DNA from: Reticulitermes lucifugus
Taxonomy: Eukaryota; Arthropoda; Insecta; Blattodea; Rhinotermitidae
Direction: 5' to 3'
Assembly: GCA_026260175.1 (NCBI GenBank)
Contig: JAKCWW010006142.1
Coordinates: 7,388 to 27,420, forward strand
Length of the DNA stretch: 20,033 nucleotides
In this document: positions 1 through 9,088 of the stretch, piece after piece
Position numbering within the stretch: position 1 is the first letter of the stretch
Layout: the number at the start of each line of letters is the position of its first letter
Position numbers and translations under genes: made by a program
Notes under the pieces: generated by a model
Database searches by the model: none
What the model was told of the DNA's origin: nothing
Seen by the model: the letters and a program-made list of their open reading frames with translations, nothing else

Positions 1-66
1 GAATCGAACCCGCGACGTTCCGGTTTGTAGCGCAGTGCCTCAACCAACTGCGCCACCGCGTATTGT
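1..66 (-). mobile_element. tRNA-derived SINE, 5' head only (cut by window edge)
   Basis: On the minus strand this reads as a tRNA-like head: an A-box-like stretch (TGGCGCAGTTGG) about 6 bases in, and a B-box-like GGGTTCGATTC reaching position 1. These are the internal RNA polymerase III promoter elements of SINEs. It matches the head of the complete SINE at 19829-19891 in both sequence and orientation, so it is a SINE head and not a functional tRNA gene. It abuts the 3' end of the LINE coding region at about 60-66, so it inserted into, or replaced, the LINE 3' end. The body lies outside the window. Confidence 0.75.
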
Positions 67-2275
67 ATAGTAGCACCCCTTAATAAGTAACTCCTTCAAT
101 TTCTTTTTGAACTGGTTGATATTTTCTATTTGTTTGATATCGTTAGGCAATTTGTTGTAGTAGATACAGCCTGCTGCTGATGGTTGACTGTTATAGATTT
201 CTAAGTTATGCCCATATATATGATGATCTTTATTATTTCTTGTGTTATGTGTATGTATTTGTTGATTTACAGTGCAGTTACAATTTTCTTTTACATATAG
301 GATTGTTTCTTGAATGTATAACGAATATACTGTTAGTATCTTTAGATGTCTAAAACTATCTTTGCAAGATTCCAAGTGTTTTAACCCTGCAATGTACGTT
401 GCTGCCCTCTTTTTGAAGAATAAAAATTCTTCTCGTGAGTGCCTTAGCACTTTGTCGCCATACGATGATTCCATATGAGAGAAAGGGATAGATCAATCCG
501 TAATATAACATTTTTCTTCCATTTAGATCGAGTAATTTTGATGGTCTGTTAATTAAAAATAGGTTTCGGCAGATTCTACTACAAGTTTTTTCGACATGAT
601 CTTCCCAGCTCAAGGTGTTATCAATTACTACTCCCAGGAAATTTGTACTTATTACCTTCGCTATTTCACTATTCTTTATTAGTATTTTTAAATTACTTTC
701 CTGTCTGCTATGTTTTGTCTGGAAAAGGATGTGCGTTTTTGGTGGATTTATAAGTAAATTATTTATCTCGAAATATTGCTGTACAGCACCTGTGCTTGCT
801 GCAGTTATTTCTTGGAGTTCATTAATATCATGTCTTACGTCCATTATTGTTGTGTCGTCAGCATACATGAATGTTTTGCCTTGTGTTAGACGTGGGATGT
901 CATTTATGTATAAAATGAAAAGTAATGGACCAAGAACAGAGCCCTGTGGGACTCCATATCTAACTGTGAAGCTGCTTGACAATTAGCCTTTCGTTTGATT
1001 ATTTTCTCTGTTTACAACTTTTACTTGTTGTGTTCTGTTTTTAAGATAGGATTTCATTACCTTATGTGGTATACCTCTAACCCCATGTTAATATAATTTA
1101 TCTAAGGGAATGTTATGTTCAGTACAATCAGATGCTTTTGATAAGTCTAATAGTACACAATTACATTTTGTTTTATTATTTAAATTATCAATTATGTTTT
1201 CAATAATTGTAGCTATTGCATCATTTGTAGATTTATTTTTCCTAAATCCAAATTGAGATTTATTTGGTATATTGTGTTTGTCTAAAAAAAAGCTATTAGC
1301 TGGTTTGCTGCTACTTTTTCCAGAACTTTTGAAGGAGCTGGGACCAGAGTAATGGGGCGATAATTATTTGCATCTTATTTTGTCCCCTTTTTGTAAATTG
1401 GTATAAATACAGATTTTTTCAATGTGGATGGGAAGATGCCTTCTCTAATTGAAGCATTGCCTAATTCAAAAGGGGTGTTGTTATGAGGGGAGCACACATT
1501 CCCTGTTCACTTCAATCCAAGTTTCATTTTGTATTGAAGAGCATAGACCTATTATATTGGCTTCTCATACATCCCTAACCTCTTTATTGCATCTAGTTTG
1601 TTGTGGTACAGTCGTATTAATGGTTATGCATTGTGCGTAATGATCTGAAAGCAGGCTATTTATTACATCAGTATAATAGAATTCATCCGGTATGTTAGTA
1701 ATAATTTGGTCTATAATTGTAGCCGTACTTTCAGTTACTCGAGTAGGTGTATTTATTGTTACAGTCAGATTATAATCATTAGCTAAGTCTGATAAATGTT
1801 TGTGACCACGCCCCTTGTCTTGGATATTTATGTTGAGATCTCCTGCGATTATTCTTTATTGGTCTCTCTGTACTAGTTGCTCTAAAATTCCTATTAGAGT
1901 AATGAAGAATTCCTGTAGTTTACCACTTGGTGATCTATATAGTGCAATAATTACTATTTTCCTCTTTTCACCTATTAGCTCTACACCAGTAAACTCCAGT
2001 GTTTTTTCTATGCTTTTTTTCAGTAACCCATTTCAAGGGTTTCTGTTGTCATTTGGTATTAGAGCTGTAAATTGCAACCCCGCTCCCTTTATGTTCTTTT
2101 CTACAAAAGTGTGAAGCTAAAGCATAACCTTCTAATGTACATTGTGTTATTTCATCCTCTTTAAGACCAAGTTCAGAAATAGCCAAAATATCTGGGGTGA
2201 TAGTTTGAAGGACAGCTGTGAATTGCTCAGTTTTGTTTGAGATGTTGTACATTTTGATGTAATATTCTAAATTTT
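61..2275 (-). pseudogene. LINE ORF2: endonuclease-reverse transcriptase, broken
   Basis: This would encode the enzyme that nicks target DNA and copies element RNA at the nick. Endonuclease traces, in order: LHQNVQ (about 2245-2262), then after a frame change AISELGL (2049-2252 frame), ALYRSP, AGDLNIN, a TRVTESTATIID block and LLSDHYAQ (about 1650). Reverse transcriptase: LKKSVFIPIYKKG and NYRPITLVP (about 1350-1425), QFGFRKNKST, the motif A equivalent LLDLSKASDCTEH (catalytic Asp present), GVPQGSVLGP (about 950), the catalytic FMYADDTTI (about 870) and FLGVVIDNTLSW. A C-terminal LINE domain follows (40-474 frame, with CIYYNKLPNDIKQIENINQF). In-frame stops lie near 1376, 1089 and 984. A frameshift near 415-430 separates the RT frame from the C-terminal frame, and others affect the endonuclease. 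The YADD active site survives, but no full-length protein is possible. Confidence 0.88.
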
Positions 2276-2297
2276 TTACTTAATTGGGTTTCTTTGT

Positions 2298-2337
2298 TTT
2301 GAATTGACTGGATCCTTGAGGATCCAGTCAATTCAAA
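2298..2337. repeat. 40-bp palindrome at the LINE ORF1/ORF2 junction
   Basis: Two perfect 19-base arms (2298-2316 and 2319-2337, containing GAATTGACTGGATCC and its reverse complement) are separated by 2 bases. It lies between the ORF1 tail and the first recognisable ORF2 codons. It would form a strong hairpin in the LINE RNA. Whether it belongs to the LINE family or arose as a local inverted duplication cannot be told from one copy. Confidence 0.85.
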
Positions 2338-2399
2338 CGTTTCCCTGATTTGAAAAGCCTAAAGCTATTATATTTGTATAGTTCTTACTGTTGTTACCT

Positions 2400-3408
2400 A
2401 TTATTTTGCCTATTTCTTGAGTGATATACTTTTTCCCTATTCTGTTAAAGTGCTGCCATGCCTTGTGTGATAATCTCTACTTATATTACTTATGTCAGCA
2501 CTTCTACGTTTTTGAATCTCTTCCATATCTTATAGATGTCCTTATTTGCATTCCTGATTTCCTTGTTAACAATTGATTGTGTTATTAAATCGTGCCTGGT
2601 TGGTATATTGAGTACCACCACATTTGTGGAGGTCAGTGCAGAAAATGTTCTTTTTAGAGTATTTATACAATTCTTTGTCTCATTTTTGGCAATATCTTTG
2701 GCCTCTCCCAATGTTACTACATGATCTTGTGGGCCTAGTATTGAGCAGTCTCTTTCACAGTTTTTTTAACACATCTCTTATCTTTGCTCTAGGCCTGACT
2801 TCACCAAACACTGAGGTATCCACATTATTTTTACTAAGCGACAACAGTATGTCGCGGCCGTAACTGTCACTATAAAACATTATTTTATTCCTCTTTTTCC
2901 TTGTTATTTTAGATCCACGTAATGCTTCCTTCGGTTGATTATCGTCTTCGACTTCGTTCAGTGTGCAGAATCTGTTTCCCGTTGGAACTACAAACTGCTG
3001 TGTCGCCTGATTCCTTTTTTTCATATTTCCTTTAGCTACTTAGTTCCATCCATTTTCATTTTCGTGACGAACCTCATGACGCGTACTTTGTAATCTCTCA
3101 CTTTGCAGGCTGGATATGATCTCTCTCAAAGATGCTATTTCCCCTAGCAACTTCCGTAGAACTTCGTCGCTAACGTTCTGCGTAGTTGTGTTCTCGTTTG
3201 CCGACACGTTGCAAGATGAACATGACACACAGATCCATTGGTTATCGGGAATTCTATCCTCACATACATTACTATATTTGTTAAAGTGATACCATTTATC
3301 ACAATTATCAAACAGAATTCCATTTCTAACTAATTTATTACATTTACTGCACTTATTATCTAATAAAATGTTGTTGCATGCAATAGCCGTGCTCCTTCTT
3401 TCCGCCAT
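2400..3408 (-). pseudogene. LINE ORF1: PHD finger plus SGNH-esterase-like domain, broken
   Basis: The likely start is the ATG at 3406-3408 (MAERRST), not the upstream in-frame Met at 3456, because the PHD finger follows about 20 residues after it. The finger (3220-3351) reads CSKC, then FDNC-DKWYH, a Cys in SNVCED, and CVSC. The first Cys of the usual CDxC pair is Phe, so one zinc ligand is lost. Further on, FYSDSYGRDI (about 2875) is the block I Ser motif of SGNH hydrolases, followed by LGEAKDI (about 2700), NIPTRHDL (about 2595) and a frameshifted HGxHFNRIGK block near 2440-2465 that would hold the catalytic His. At least three frame changes occur. PHD plus esterase domains are known from CR1-type ORF1 proteins, where they may act in nucleic-acid or chromatin binding and lipid hydrolysis. 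Those roles are inferred from the families. Confidence 0.8.
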
Positions 3409-3412
3409 CTTG
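3402..3412 (-). promoter_or_regulatory. YY1-like motif overlapping LINE ORF1 start codon
   Basis: The minus strand reads CAAGATGGCGG, matching the YY1/Pho core AANATGGCGG, and its ATG is the probable ORF1 start. YY1 sites near the 5' end are known in mammalian L1, where they position transcription. Here the match is short and may simply reflect the codons for Met-Ala-Glu. Confidence 0.3.
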
Positions 3413-3856
3413 GTAATACAGGGTATCTGAACAGAGACGTGCATGACATCGAACAAAAAGCCTTTGGTTAGTTGTGATTTGGTGTAAGTTCCTCTTTGCT
3501 AGATCTACTATTTGGAAATTGGCCACTGCTTCATTCCCGTTCCTGAAAACTGTACGAGTATATTGTTCCAGCAGCGCGTTATTTTGCAAGCTAGGACCGG
3601 AACATCGGTCTTTTTGCTCCGTCAGCTTTTGTGTCTCTTGGCAATTTGAATATGACGGTCCGTATGTGCTTGGAATTCAGCATTTTCTGTGTTTTTGTGG
3701 CGAACGCATTATCACCGGGACTGAACTTTTTGTTCAGGCGGTAAGCACTCCATATTCGGGAGATCCCGCGTCGAAATCTGGGCCGTTTTTCTGACTGTGC
3801 CGGCTGAGGGCTGTCGTGGATTTTCATAGTCTCTTTAGGCAAATACTGTGATAATA
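3413..3856 (-). other. Possible LINE 5' UTR; no gene seen
   Basis: This stretch lies directly upstream of LINE ORF1 and ends at the hAT MITE target duplication. It has short open frames on both strands (for example 3474-3794 plus and 3591-3842 minus) but no recognisable protein motif. A position as the LINE 5' untranslated region is the simplest reading; unique flanking DNA is the alternative. Confidence 0.35.
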
Positions 3857-3864
3857 CTTTAAAT

Positions 3865-4008
3865 CAGGGGTGCACAAATCCCAGGCGCCAGGACGCTATG
3901 GCAACTAAATTTTGTGGGGCCTCAACATTGAACTTGCTTCATGTCACCCTTCTGACGTCTAGAATTTTGAGGTGGCTGTTAGATTTTAGGAGAATTTGTG
4001 CATCCCCA
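3865..4008. mobile_element. hAT-type MITE, 144 bp, with 8-bp target-site duplication
   Basis: The element is flanked by perfect direct repeats CTTTAAAT (3857-3864 and 4009-4016), the 8-bp duplication typical of hAT transposons. The left end reads CAGGGGTGCACAAAT and the reverse complement of the right end reads TGGGGATGCACAAAT, giving 12 matches in 15. There is no coding capacity, so it is a non-autonomous derivative mobilised by a hAT transposase not present here. Confidence 0.85.
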
Positions 4009-4016
4009 CTTTAAAT

Positions 4017-5181
4017 TTGGTATGACTAATTCCTGTTACATGTTTTCCAGTTCATTGTTTACGAATCATCCTGCCTTTTTACACAGTAATGCATACAAAT
4101 GAAAGCGTCGTTACATAAACTACAAGCAAATTAAACAATTATACATTCAAACAGCACACATGTGGGTCGCACCATCTTCGGCCAGTTGCTCTAATGGCCT
4201 GTTGGTTGTCCAAGGCTTCCCGCCTTTCAGGTGTGTGCATTGTGTTTGTAGACATTTGATAAAGCCCTTTAAACTGGGGATCGTTCCGTCTCAACGCCTT
4301 ACCTGCGCTGGACAACACACATTCAGAAATAAACACATGCATTCTTGTTCTGATTCCAGTGTCTGAGCGGCAGTTTGTCATTACCGCTTTGTTCGCTCTA
4401 TCTGTAACACTTTTGTTTTTGTGCACGTTGGTTAAAGTATGTATTGCACCAACATTCGCCTACTTTGAACATTACGAAAATGTATTCAGACGAGTTGATT
4501 CATGCACCATCCATGTACATTGAGATACTCGTGTTTCATACATATGTGTGTATATATATACATACATACACTGTGTTTCCAGCGTTTAGCTATTCCAGTC
4601 GCAGCCATATGTTTTAAGTTGTTTTTGATTGAACTAGTGGTAACGGTTGAAATCGAACGTAGGATGTGAAGGCTAGATCAATGTGCTAATCAGTAACCCA
4701 CCTGACCGGTCAGTACCAATTTGGTGCTCTGATTTACCTCAGCTCTATGAGGTGGTCAAGTTTGATTGAGCTTGCTTGTGTTTACGACGTGAGCACAGTT
4801 AGACTACTTCCTAAAGCCATGGTGCACGGTTCTCGTTAAATGTACGAGATGCAGTCGGTAGTAAGGAAATGCCCTGGCTGTATGAGACCCGAAGGTGTAT
4901 TACCGCATTCACAAGAGTCGTCACAGCGCAGTCCAAACACTGTTCTTCTTATATCCAGTTTTCGTATTACCCTCCAGAACTACGCATTGGTCTTAGAAGG
5001 GGTCTTTCTCCTTGAGACTACAGAATACAATGTTACGTACATTTCTTATTTCTACCATGCGTGCTACATGTCTTCGTCCTCTAGCTTTTCTCGCTCAGAA
5101 CATAGAGTATCGATCGAACTGTAGGCTGTACCAAACCAACAAAATGCACATGTAACATACACAATACTATAGTTTCTTATC
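4017..5181. other. No gene recognised; small TG/TA/CATA microsatellite
   Basis: No conserved protein, RNA gene or complete transposon was recognised. An open frame on the minus strand at 4139-4426 (95 codons) and one on the plus strand at 4840-5124 have no motif I know. A short simple repeat of TG, TA and CATA units lies at about 4540-4572. Confidence 0.5.
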
Positions 5182-5223
5182 ACTCCAACATGTTTCGGCA
5201 CTACTGTGCCATCTTCAGGGAGT
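5182..5223 (-). ncRNA. Hammerhead-ribozyme-like motif (type I layout)
   Basis: On the minus strand: ACTCC, CTGAAGA, one extra T, GGCAC-AGTA-GTGCC (5-bp stem, 4-base loop), GAAA, C-AT-G, TT, GGAGT. ACTCC and GGAGT pair perfectly as stem I. CTGANGA and GAAA are the two conserved hammerhead core strands, and GTT fits the NUH cleavage triplet. Stem III would be a single C-G pair, close to the minimal stem III reported in Penelope-like retroelements. The T between the core and stem II is non-canonical and may weaken or abolish cleavage. This is the best-preserved of four copies. Confidence 0.45.
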
Positions 5224-5912
5224 TATTACACAAAGTTTTAAAACTAGTTAAAATATGGTAGATTACATTCGTAACATTTGTATATATCGCATTCCGCAGT
5301 TACGTTCAGTTTGCTGGCAAGAGGTAACACGACTTGTCATATACGGACATGATCCACAGTGGATCGAATACAGCGATAGATATTTGTGTACACAAATGAA
5401 TACTGCCACAACATATCAAGAAAGCAGAATTTGAACCAAATTTTATATTTGTACGTGGTTTATACTAACTGTCAAAATTATACGATGTACACGTAACATT
5501 GCAATAATGTATTACAGACTATGTAACAATATGCCACCACCCATCCATCATGTTATATCGTTGCCCAGTATATTGGGTGACGACATGACATGATGCGTGT
5601 GCCAAAAAGGAAAGTGCATGCCCCAATTAGTTTGCTTTTTCACATATCTGAGGAACGCCGCTACGTAGATTGTCGTAGGGACTGTGGGGATCGGTTTTCC
5701 CCGTATGCTCGCAAAGGTACCAGTTGGGGTTCCCTGTAGCATTATTTGAATTGCCTTTTTCCAAGAGCGTATTTGTGGCGCGACAGAAAGTGGCGGTATG
5801 AAACGAGTTATTTTTCACCAGCGTGTTTGTGGCTTTTCAGCGTGTCTGAGTGGCGAACCGTCGTGTCTTTGGTCACATAAACTTGTGAACTGAAATGTGA
5901 AGATGAAGTTGT
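5224..5912. other. No gene recognised; probable body of the element carrying the 5182 motif
   Basis: AT-rich sequence follows the hammerhead-like motif. No protein motif is visible on either strand. Short open frames at 5548-5818 (minus) have no recognisable content. A Penelope-like or other retroelement relic is possible, given the motif at its edge. Confidence 0.3.
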
Positions 5913-6422
5913 TTTTAGGTGCGTTCGCAGTGTTGCGAAAAGCGACTATTAGCTTCGTTAGGTCGGTCGGTCCGCTTGGAACAACTCGGTTCCCACTTGA
6001 CGGATTTTCATGAAATTTGATAGTTGAGGATTTTTCGAAATCTGTCGAGAAAATTCAAGCTTCATTAAACTCTGGCAGGAATATAGCGTACTGTACATGA
6101 AGACCTCTGTATATTTATGGTAGTATCTCCCTGAGTTCTTCGTAGAATGAGAAATGTTTCAGATGAAGGTTGTAGAGAAAATAAAAACAGACATTTTATG
6201 TTCAATAACTTTTTTTTTTCGAAAATCTTACCGTTTATAAGATAATGTCGAAAAATATGGTAGGCCAGACAGGCCACAGATGACTACGGCGCATGCGCTG
6301 GATAACTAAGGCTCCAGACACACACTCAGAATATGTAATACTTATTGCTTTTCCACGGCAACAGCGGTTACGCAAATGCCTCTCAGTATTACATTATACG
6401 TACATTGCCTATCTTGTTTGGT
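5913..6422 (-). repeat. Unclassified dispersed repeat, copy 1 (about 510 bp)
   Basis: This is the reverse complement of 9947-10480, alignable along nearly its whole length: shared AACAAGATAGGCAATGTACG-like outer end, the GGATAACTAAGGC and GCGCATGCGC blocks, a TTTCATGAAAAT-like block, and the AGCTTCGT end. One terminus is CCTAAAA preceded by a hairpin (5924-5939). There is no coding potential and no clear terminal inverted repeat. A non-autonomous Helitron or the 3' end of another element are options; neither is shown. Confidence 0.7.
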
Positions 6423-7289
6423 ATTGTACAATACATGAAGGGAAAAGAAAAGGAAGAATAAATGCTGGATGCGATAGAGCCCTGGAGTTCCATACAGCTG
6501 GACGAGCTTCACTTCCGCTAATAAAAAGTGTATTGTGAATGTTACTATTTGTTATGTAGAAAAAAAAAACCTTCGGACTGAAATGCTGACTGTTCGATGA
6601 AGTGGCGCTGCTGAACACACTCGTGGAAACGGGACCATAAACGACGATATGTCTCTAGCTGTGGCGCGTCAGAGTTGTGGCGCTGCTGGAGGATGCGGGG
6701 ACAAGAGACAGCCGTCCGTATGGTGACCTGTGTTGCGCTAAGTGGCGCTACCATTTGTGGCGCCACAAACATTCCCGTCGTGCGTGCAGAAACGTATGTA
6801 TGTCTTCACAGAAAGCGGTAGTTAAAAGTATCGATAGTTTTTCGTGAAAGTCGGCAGTATGAAATGTGTGAAAATCTGTTCTTTGAGTGTCATGTGCATG
6901 TGCATGCAGACGGACGGAGCACTTCAGTAGGCAGTCTGGGGTGGCTGCGGTGACGCCAGAAACGAAACGTAAATGTGTAGTTTGTGGGCCGAGTGTGTAG
7001 TGAATGCATATTACAGGAGGGGCTGGAAGTGACACTGCTGTCACAGTGTTGTGGTGTCCGTACGTTGCTGACTTGTCACTCAGTGAAACTGTTCAACTCT
7101 GGCCGCAGAAGTGCCACGGGCCCTTTCCTCCTATGCTTTCACAGTGCAACCCCTTTTCAGGTTACAAGTCGCCATTCAGTCTTCACCTGCTGAAATGTTT
7201 AGGAGATGAAAACTTAACAAATTTTTAAAATTTTAATATTTTACATTCACCGTGCAATTGATACACACAAATAAGTTTTATTACCAACA
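6423..7289. other. No gene recognised; cluster of GTGGCGC words
   Basis: No protein family was recognised on either strand. The word GTGGCGC occurs five times within 6602-6763, ending in a perfect 16-bp palindrome at 6754-6769 (TTTGTGGCGCCACAAA). A minus-strand open frame at 6545-6772 crosses this cluster but has no motif. Confidence 0.4.
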
Positions 7290-7309
7290 TTGTCCATGAA
7301 TAGAGAACC

Positions 7310-7354
7310 ACTCCTACATGTTTCGGCTGTTATTTATAGCCATCTTTAGGGAGC
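7310..7354 (-). ncRNA. Hammerhead-like motif, left arm (degraded)
   Basis: Minus strand: GCTCC, CTAAAGA (conserved G changed to A), T, GGCTAT-loop-ACAGCC, GAAA, CATG, TA, GGAGTGG. Stem I (CTCC with GGAG) is intact and GTA fits the cleavage triplet. The core G-to-A change would be expected to destroy activity. Confidence 0.35.
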
Positions 7355-7402
7355 ATCAATATGTACTGAAAGACATACACAGCTTTAGCACACAGCTTTG
7401 TC

Positions 7403-7446
7403 ACTATTATTATTATTATTATTATTTATTATTATTATTATTATTT
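7403..7446. repeat. ATT trinucleotide microsatellite
   Basis: About fourteen ATT units with one interruption, in the loop of the long inverted repeat. Confidence 0.95.
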
Positions 7447-7636
7447 AAGATATTTGAATGCGCAAAATTTTAACAACAATTCGGTATCATTTTAACATAA
7501 TATTAACATAACCTTAACATATTTTGCACACACTATACATTGGTGATGTGATGGTATGCTGGCATTGTATTTTATTATTTACAGTTTGACAAAGCCTTGT
7601 TCTGATGCTGTGTATGTCTGTTAGTATCAATTGGTG

Positions 7637-7681
7637 CTCCCTGAAGATGGCTATAAATAATAGCCGAAACATGCAGTAGTG
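7637..7681 (+). ncRNA. Hammerhead-like motif, right arm
   Basis: Plus strand: CTCC, CTGAAGA, T, GGCTAT-AAATA-ATAGCC (perfect 6-bp stem), GAAA, then CATGCAGTAGTGG. The core strands are intact, but the 3' half of stem I has drifted (GTAGT instead of GGAGT), so stem I no longer pairs well. Confidence 0.35.
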
Positions 7682-7700
7682 GCTTTCTGTTCAGGGACAA

Positions 7701-8397
7701 GTGAAATTTGGAAACAGATATATGTTGTATGTGTGTGGCGGAACGGGGTCGTTGGCAGTGAAATATCCTGGAAGGAATGCCCGTTTTAATGCATGGAAAT
7801 CGTGTTTGCGACTTACGGACTAATTAATCATTCGCCGAGGACATCAAATTTGCATCCATGCACTGCGTGCAGAAGACGTGCAGTACAGAGACCAGAATGC
7901 GGTGCGTGAAGAACACATGGAGAGAAGGAAGTGGCTGCGGCAATGTCACTCAAGCTGTCTACGTTTGAGCCTGCTGTAGAACCTGTTTTAGGGGTAGTCT
8001 TTCACACTGCGGCCTTTTAGGCCTCACTTAGGAGCTGCAGGAAGCCTGCTACCTCCTACGGAACGTTGGATGGACTCAGAGTGAACAGATAATTTCATTA
8101 TCACGTGTTGAAACTGAGGCGGTTGAACCAACACTTGCACAAGCGGACGGCGTGGGTTGAAACTCAATACACTTCTGTCTGATCGTGTTGTGAAATAACT
8201 CCTAAAACTCATAATTCGATAGATAAATAGCAAAGAAATCCTAAGCAAGAAGTGATATCAGCTCATTGTGTTTTCAGACGCGACGTGTGTAGTGAGAGTA
8301 GGCCTACCGTCCGGTAGGTAATAACCGCCGTGTTGCGGGAGTCTGCTACCTGGTGCTGCGTGTAGTTTGATGAGATTGTCGTTATTGTTACATAAGT
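7701..8397. other. No gene recognised
   Basis: No conserved protein or repeat was recognised. A minus-strand open frame at 8024-8248 (74 codons) has no known motif. Confidence 0.5.
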
Positions 8398-8690
8398 GTG
8401 GGCCGGGATAGTTCAGTCGGTATAACGGCTCACTACGGGCTGGAAGGTCCGGGGATCGAATCCCGGTGGGGGCGAGATTTTACGTACCCGTCCAGACCGG
8501 TCCTGGGGCCCAACCAGCCCCTGTACAATGCGTAATGGGTCTTTTTCCCTGGGGTAAAGCGGCCGTGTCGTCGCGTTGACCACCCACGTCCATCTAGCGC
8601 CAAGGTTAAAGAAAGAGTACAGCTGTACCTCTACTCCCTCTCTGGGCCTTCATGGAAGGTTATAGGGCGAACTTGAACTTTGTACTGCCG
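8398..8690 (+). mobile_element. tRNA-derived SINE (GGATAG-head family)
   Basis: The tRNA-like head at about 8401-8474 has an A-box-like TAGTTCAGTCGG and a B-box GGGATCGAATCCC. It is followed by CCAGACCGGTCCTGGGG, the central block TGTACAATG...CCTGGGGTAAAGCGGCC, then CATCTAGCGCCAAGGTTAAAG and CTGGGCCTTCATGG. The tail is degraded (GGGCGAACTTGAACTTT). The same family occurs at 14808-15090 and, reversed and truncated, at 11038-11192. It depends on a LINE enzyme for movement. No clear target duplication was found. Confidence 0.85.
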
Positions 8691-8949
8691 CTATTAGGAC
8701 TATGTTGCCTGAGCCCGTATACGGAAATGGAATTGACATTGTAAGGTGAAGTTGGCGGTAAGGCTAACGACAAACGAAATGCCACACACGTACTTGGTGA
8801 TCGTACGAACAGTTTCTTAACGTCCGTATACGGATATAAAAGACACTGGAGGTGTGTGCGTCCGTGATTTCTGCTTTAGGCTGTAGAAACTTGAAATAGA
8901 CATAACCGATGATAGTTTGCGTATCAACACTTCTGGACTTAAGGAAATC
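8691..8949. other. No gene; two identical CCGTATACGG palindromes, one next to a TATA-like box
   Basis: CCGTATACGG occurs at 8715-8724 and again at 8824-8833. The second is followed immediately by TATAAAAG (8835-8842). No coding sequence lies downstream in either direction, so a promoter call is weak. Confidence 0.35.
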
Positions 8950-9088
8950 TTCATGTAAAGTACCCGCTATTCTTGTCAGATTTTAATGAAAATTCGTCCA
9001 GTGGGAGCCGAGCTGTGCCCTGCGGACAGACGGACAGACATGATGAGGCTAATGGTCGCTTTTCGCAATGTTGCGAACGCGCCTAAAA
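8950..9088 (+). repeat. Unclassified dispersed repeat, copy 3 (3' part only)
   Basis: It matches the last part of 9947-10480: TTCATGTAAAGTACCCG, TTGTCAGATTTTAATGAAA, GGAGCCGA, a GACAGACGGACAGACATGA stretch, GGCTAATGGTCGC, the hairpin TTCGCAATGTTGCGAA and the CCTAAAA end. It is truncated on the left or too diverged to follow there. Confidence 0.75.

Larger units (their letters stand above)
61..3413 (-). mobile_element. CR1/jockey-like LINE (non-LTR retrotransposon), degenerate
   Basis: A two-ORF LINE on the minus strand, with coding sequence from about 3408 (ORF1) down to about 61 (end of ORF2). ORF1 has a PHD-type zinc finger followed by an SGNH-hydrolase-like domain. ORF2 has an apurinic-type endonuclease followed by a reverse transcriptase. 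This order is known from CR1-clade LINEs, so that clade is my best assignment; related jockey-group clades are possible. Every domain is interrupted by stops or frameshifts, so the copy is dead, yet the motifs are easy to read, which suggests moderate age. The 3' UTR is missing because a SINE head follows the last codons. The 5' boundary is unclear and may reach about 3850. Confidence 0.9.
7290..7700. repeat. Long inverted repeat element with AT-rich loop
   Basis: Two inverted arms of about 113 bp (7290-7402 and 7587-7700) share ACATGTTTCGGC, TTATTTATAGCCATCTT, AGGGAGCA, AGACATACACAGC and GCTTTGTCA blocks, with scattered mismatches. They enclose about 184 bp that is AT-rich and includes an ATT microsatellite. 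Each arm carries a hammerhead-like motif facing outward. The layout resembles inverted pLTR arrangements of Penelope-like elements with the coding part deleted, or a fold-back element. No coding sequence remains. Confidence 0.8.

Noticed and set aside
615..986. Plus-strand 123-codon open frame
   Set aside because: It lies opposite the reverse transcriptase domain of the LINE; its residues are the shadow of that coding strand.
8401..8474. Possible functional tRNA gene
   Set aside because: The cloverleaf is imperfect and the sequence continues into a SINE body seen at other loci, so it is a SINE head. The same applies to 14574, 14808, 17939, 19891 and the left edge.
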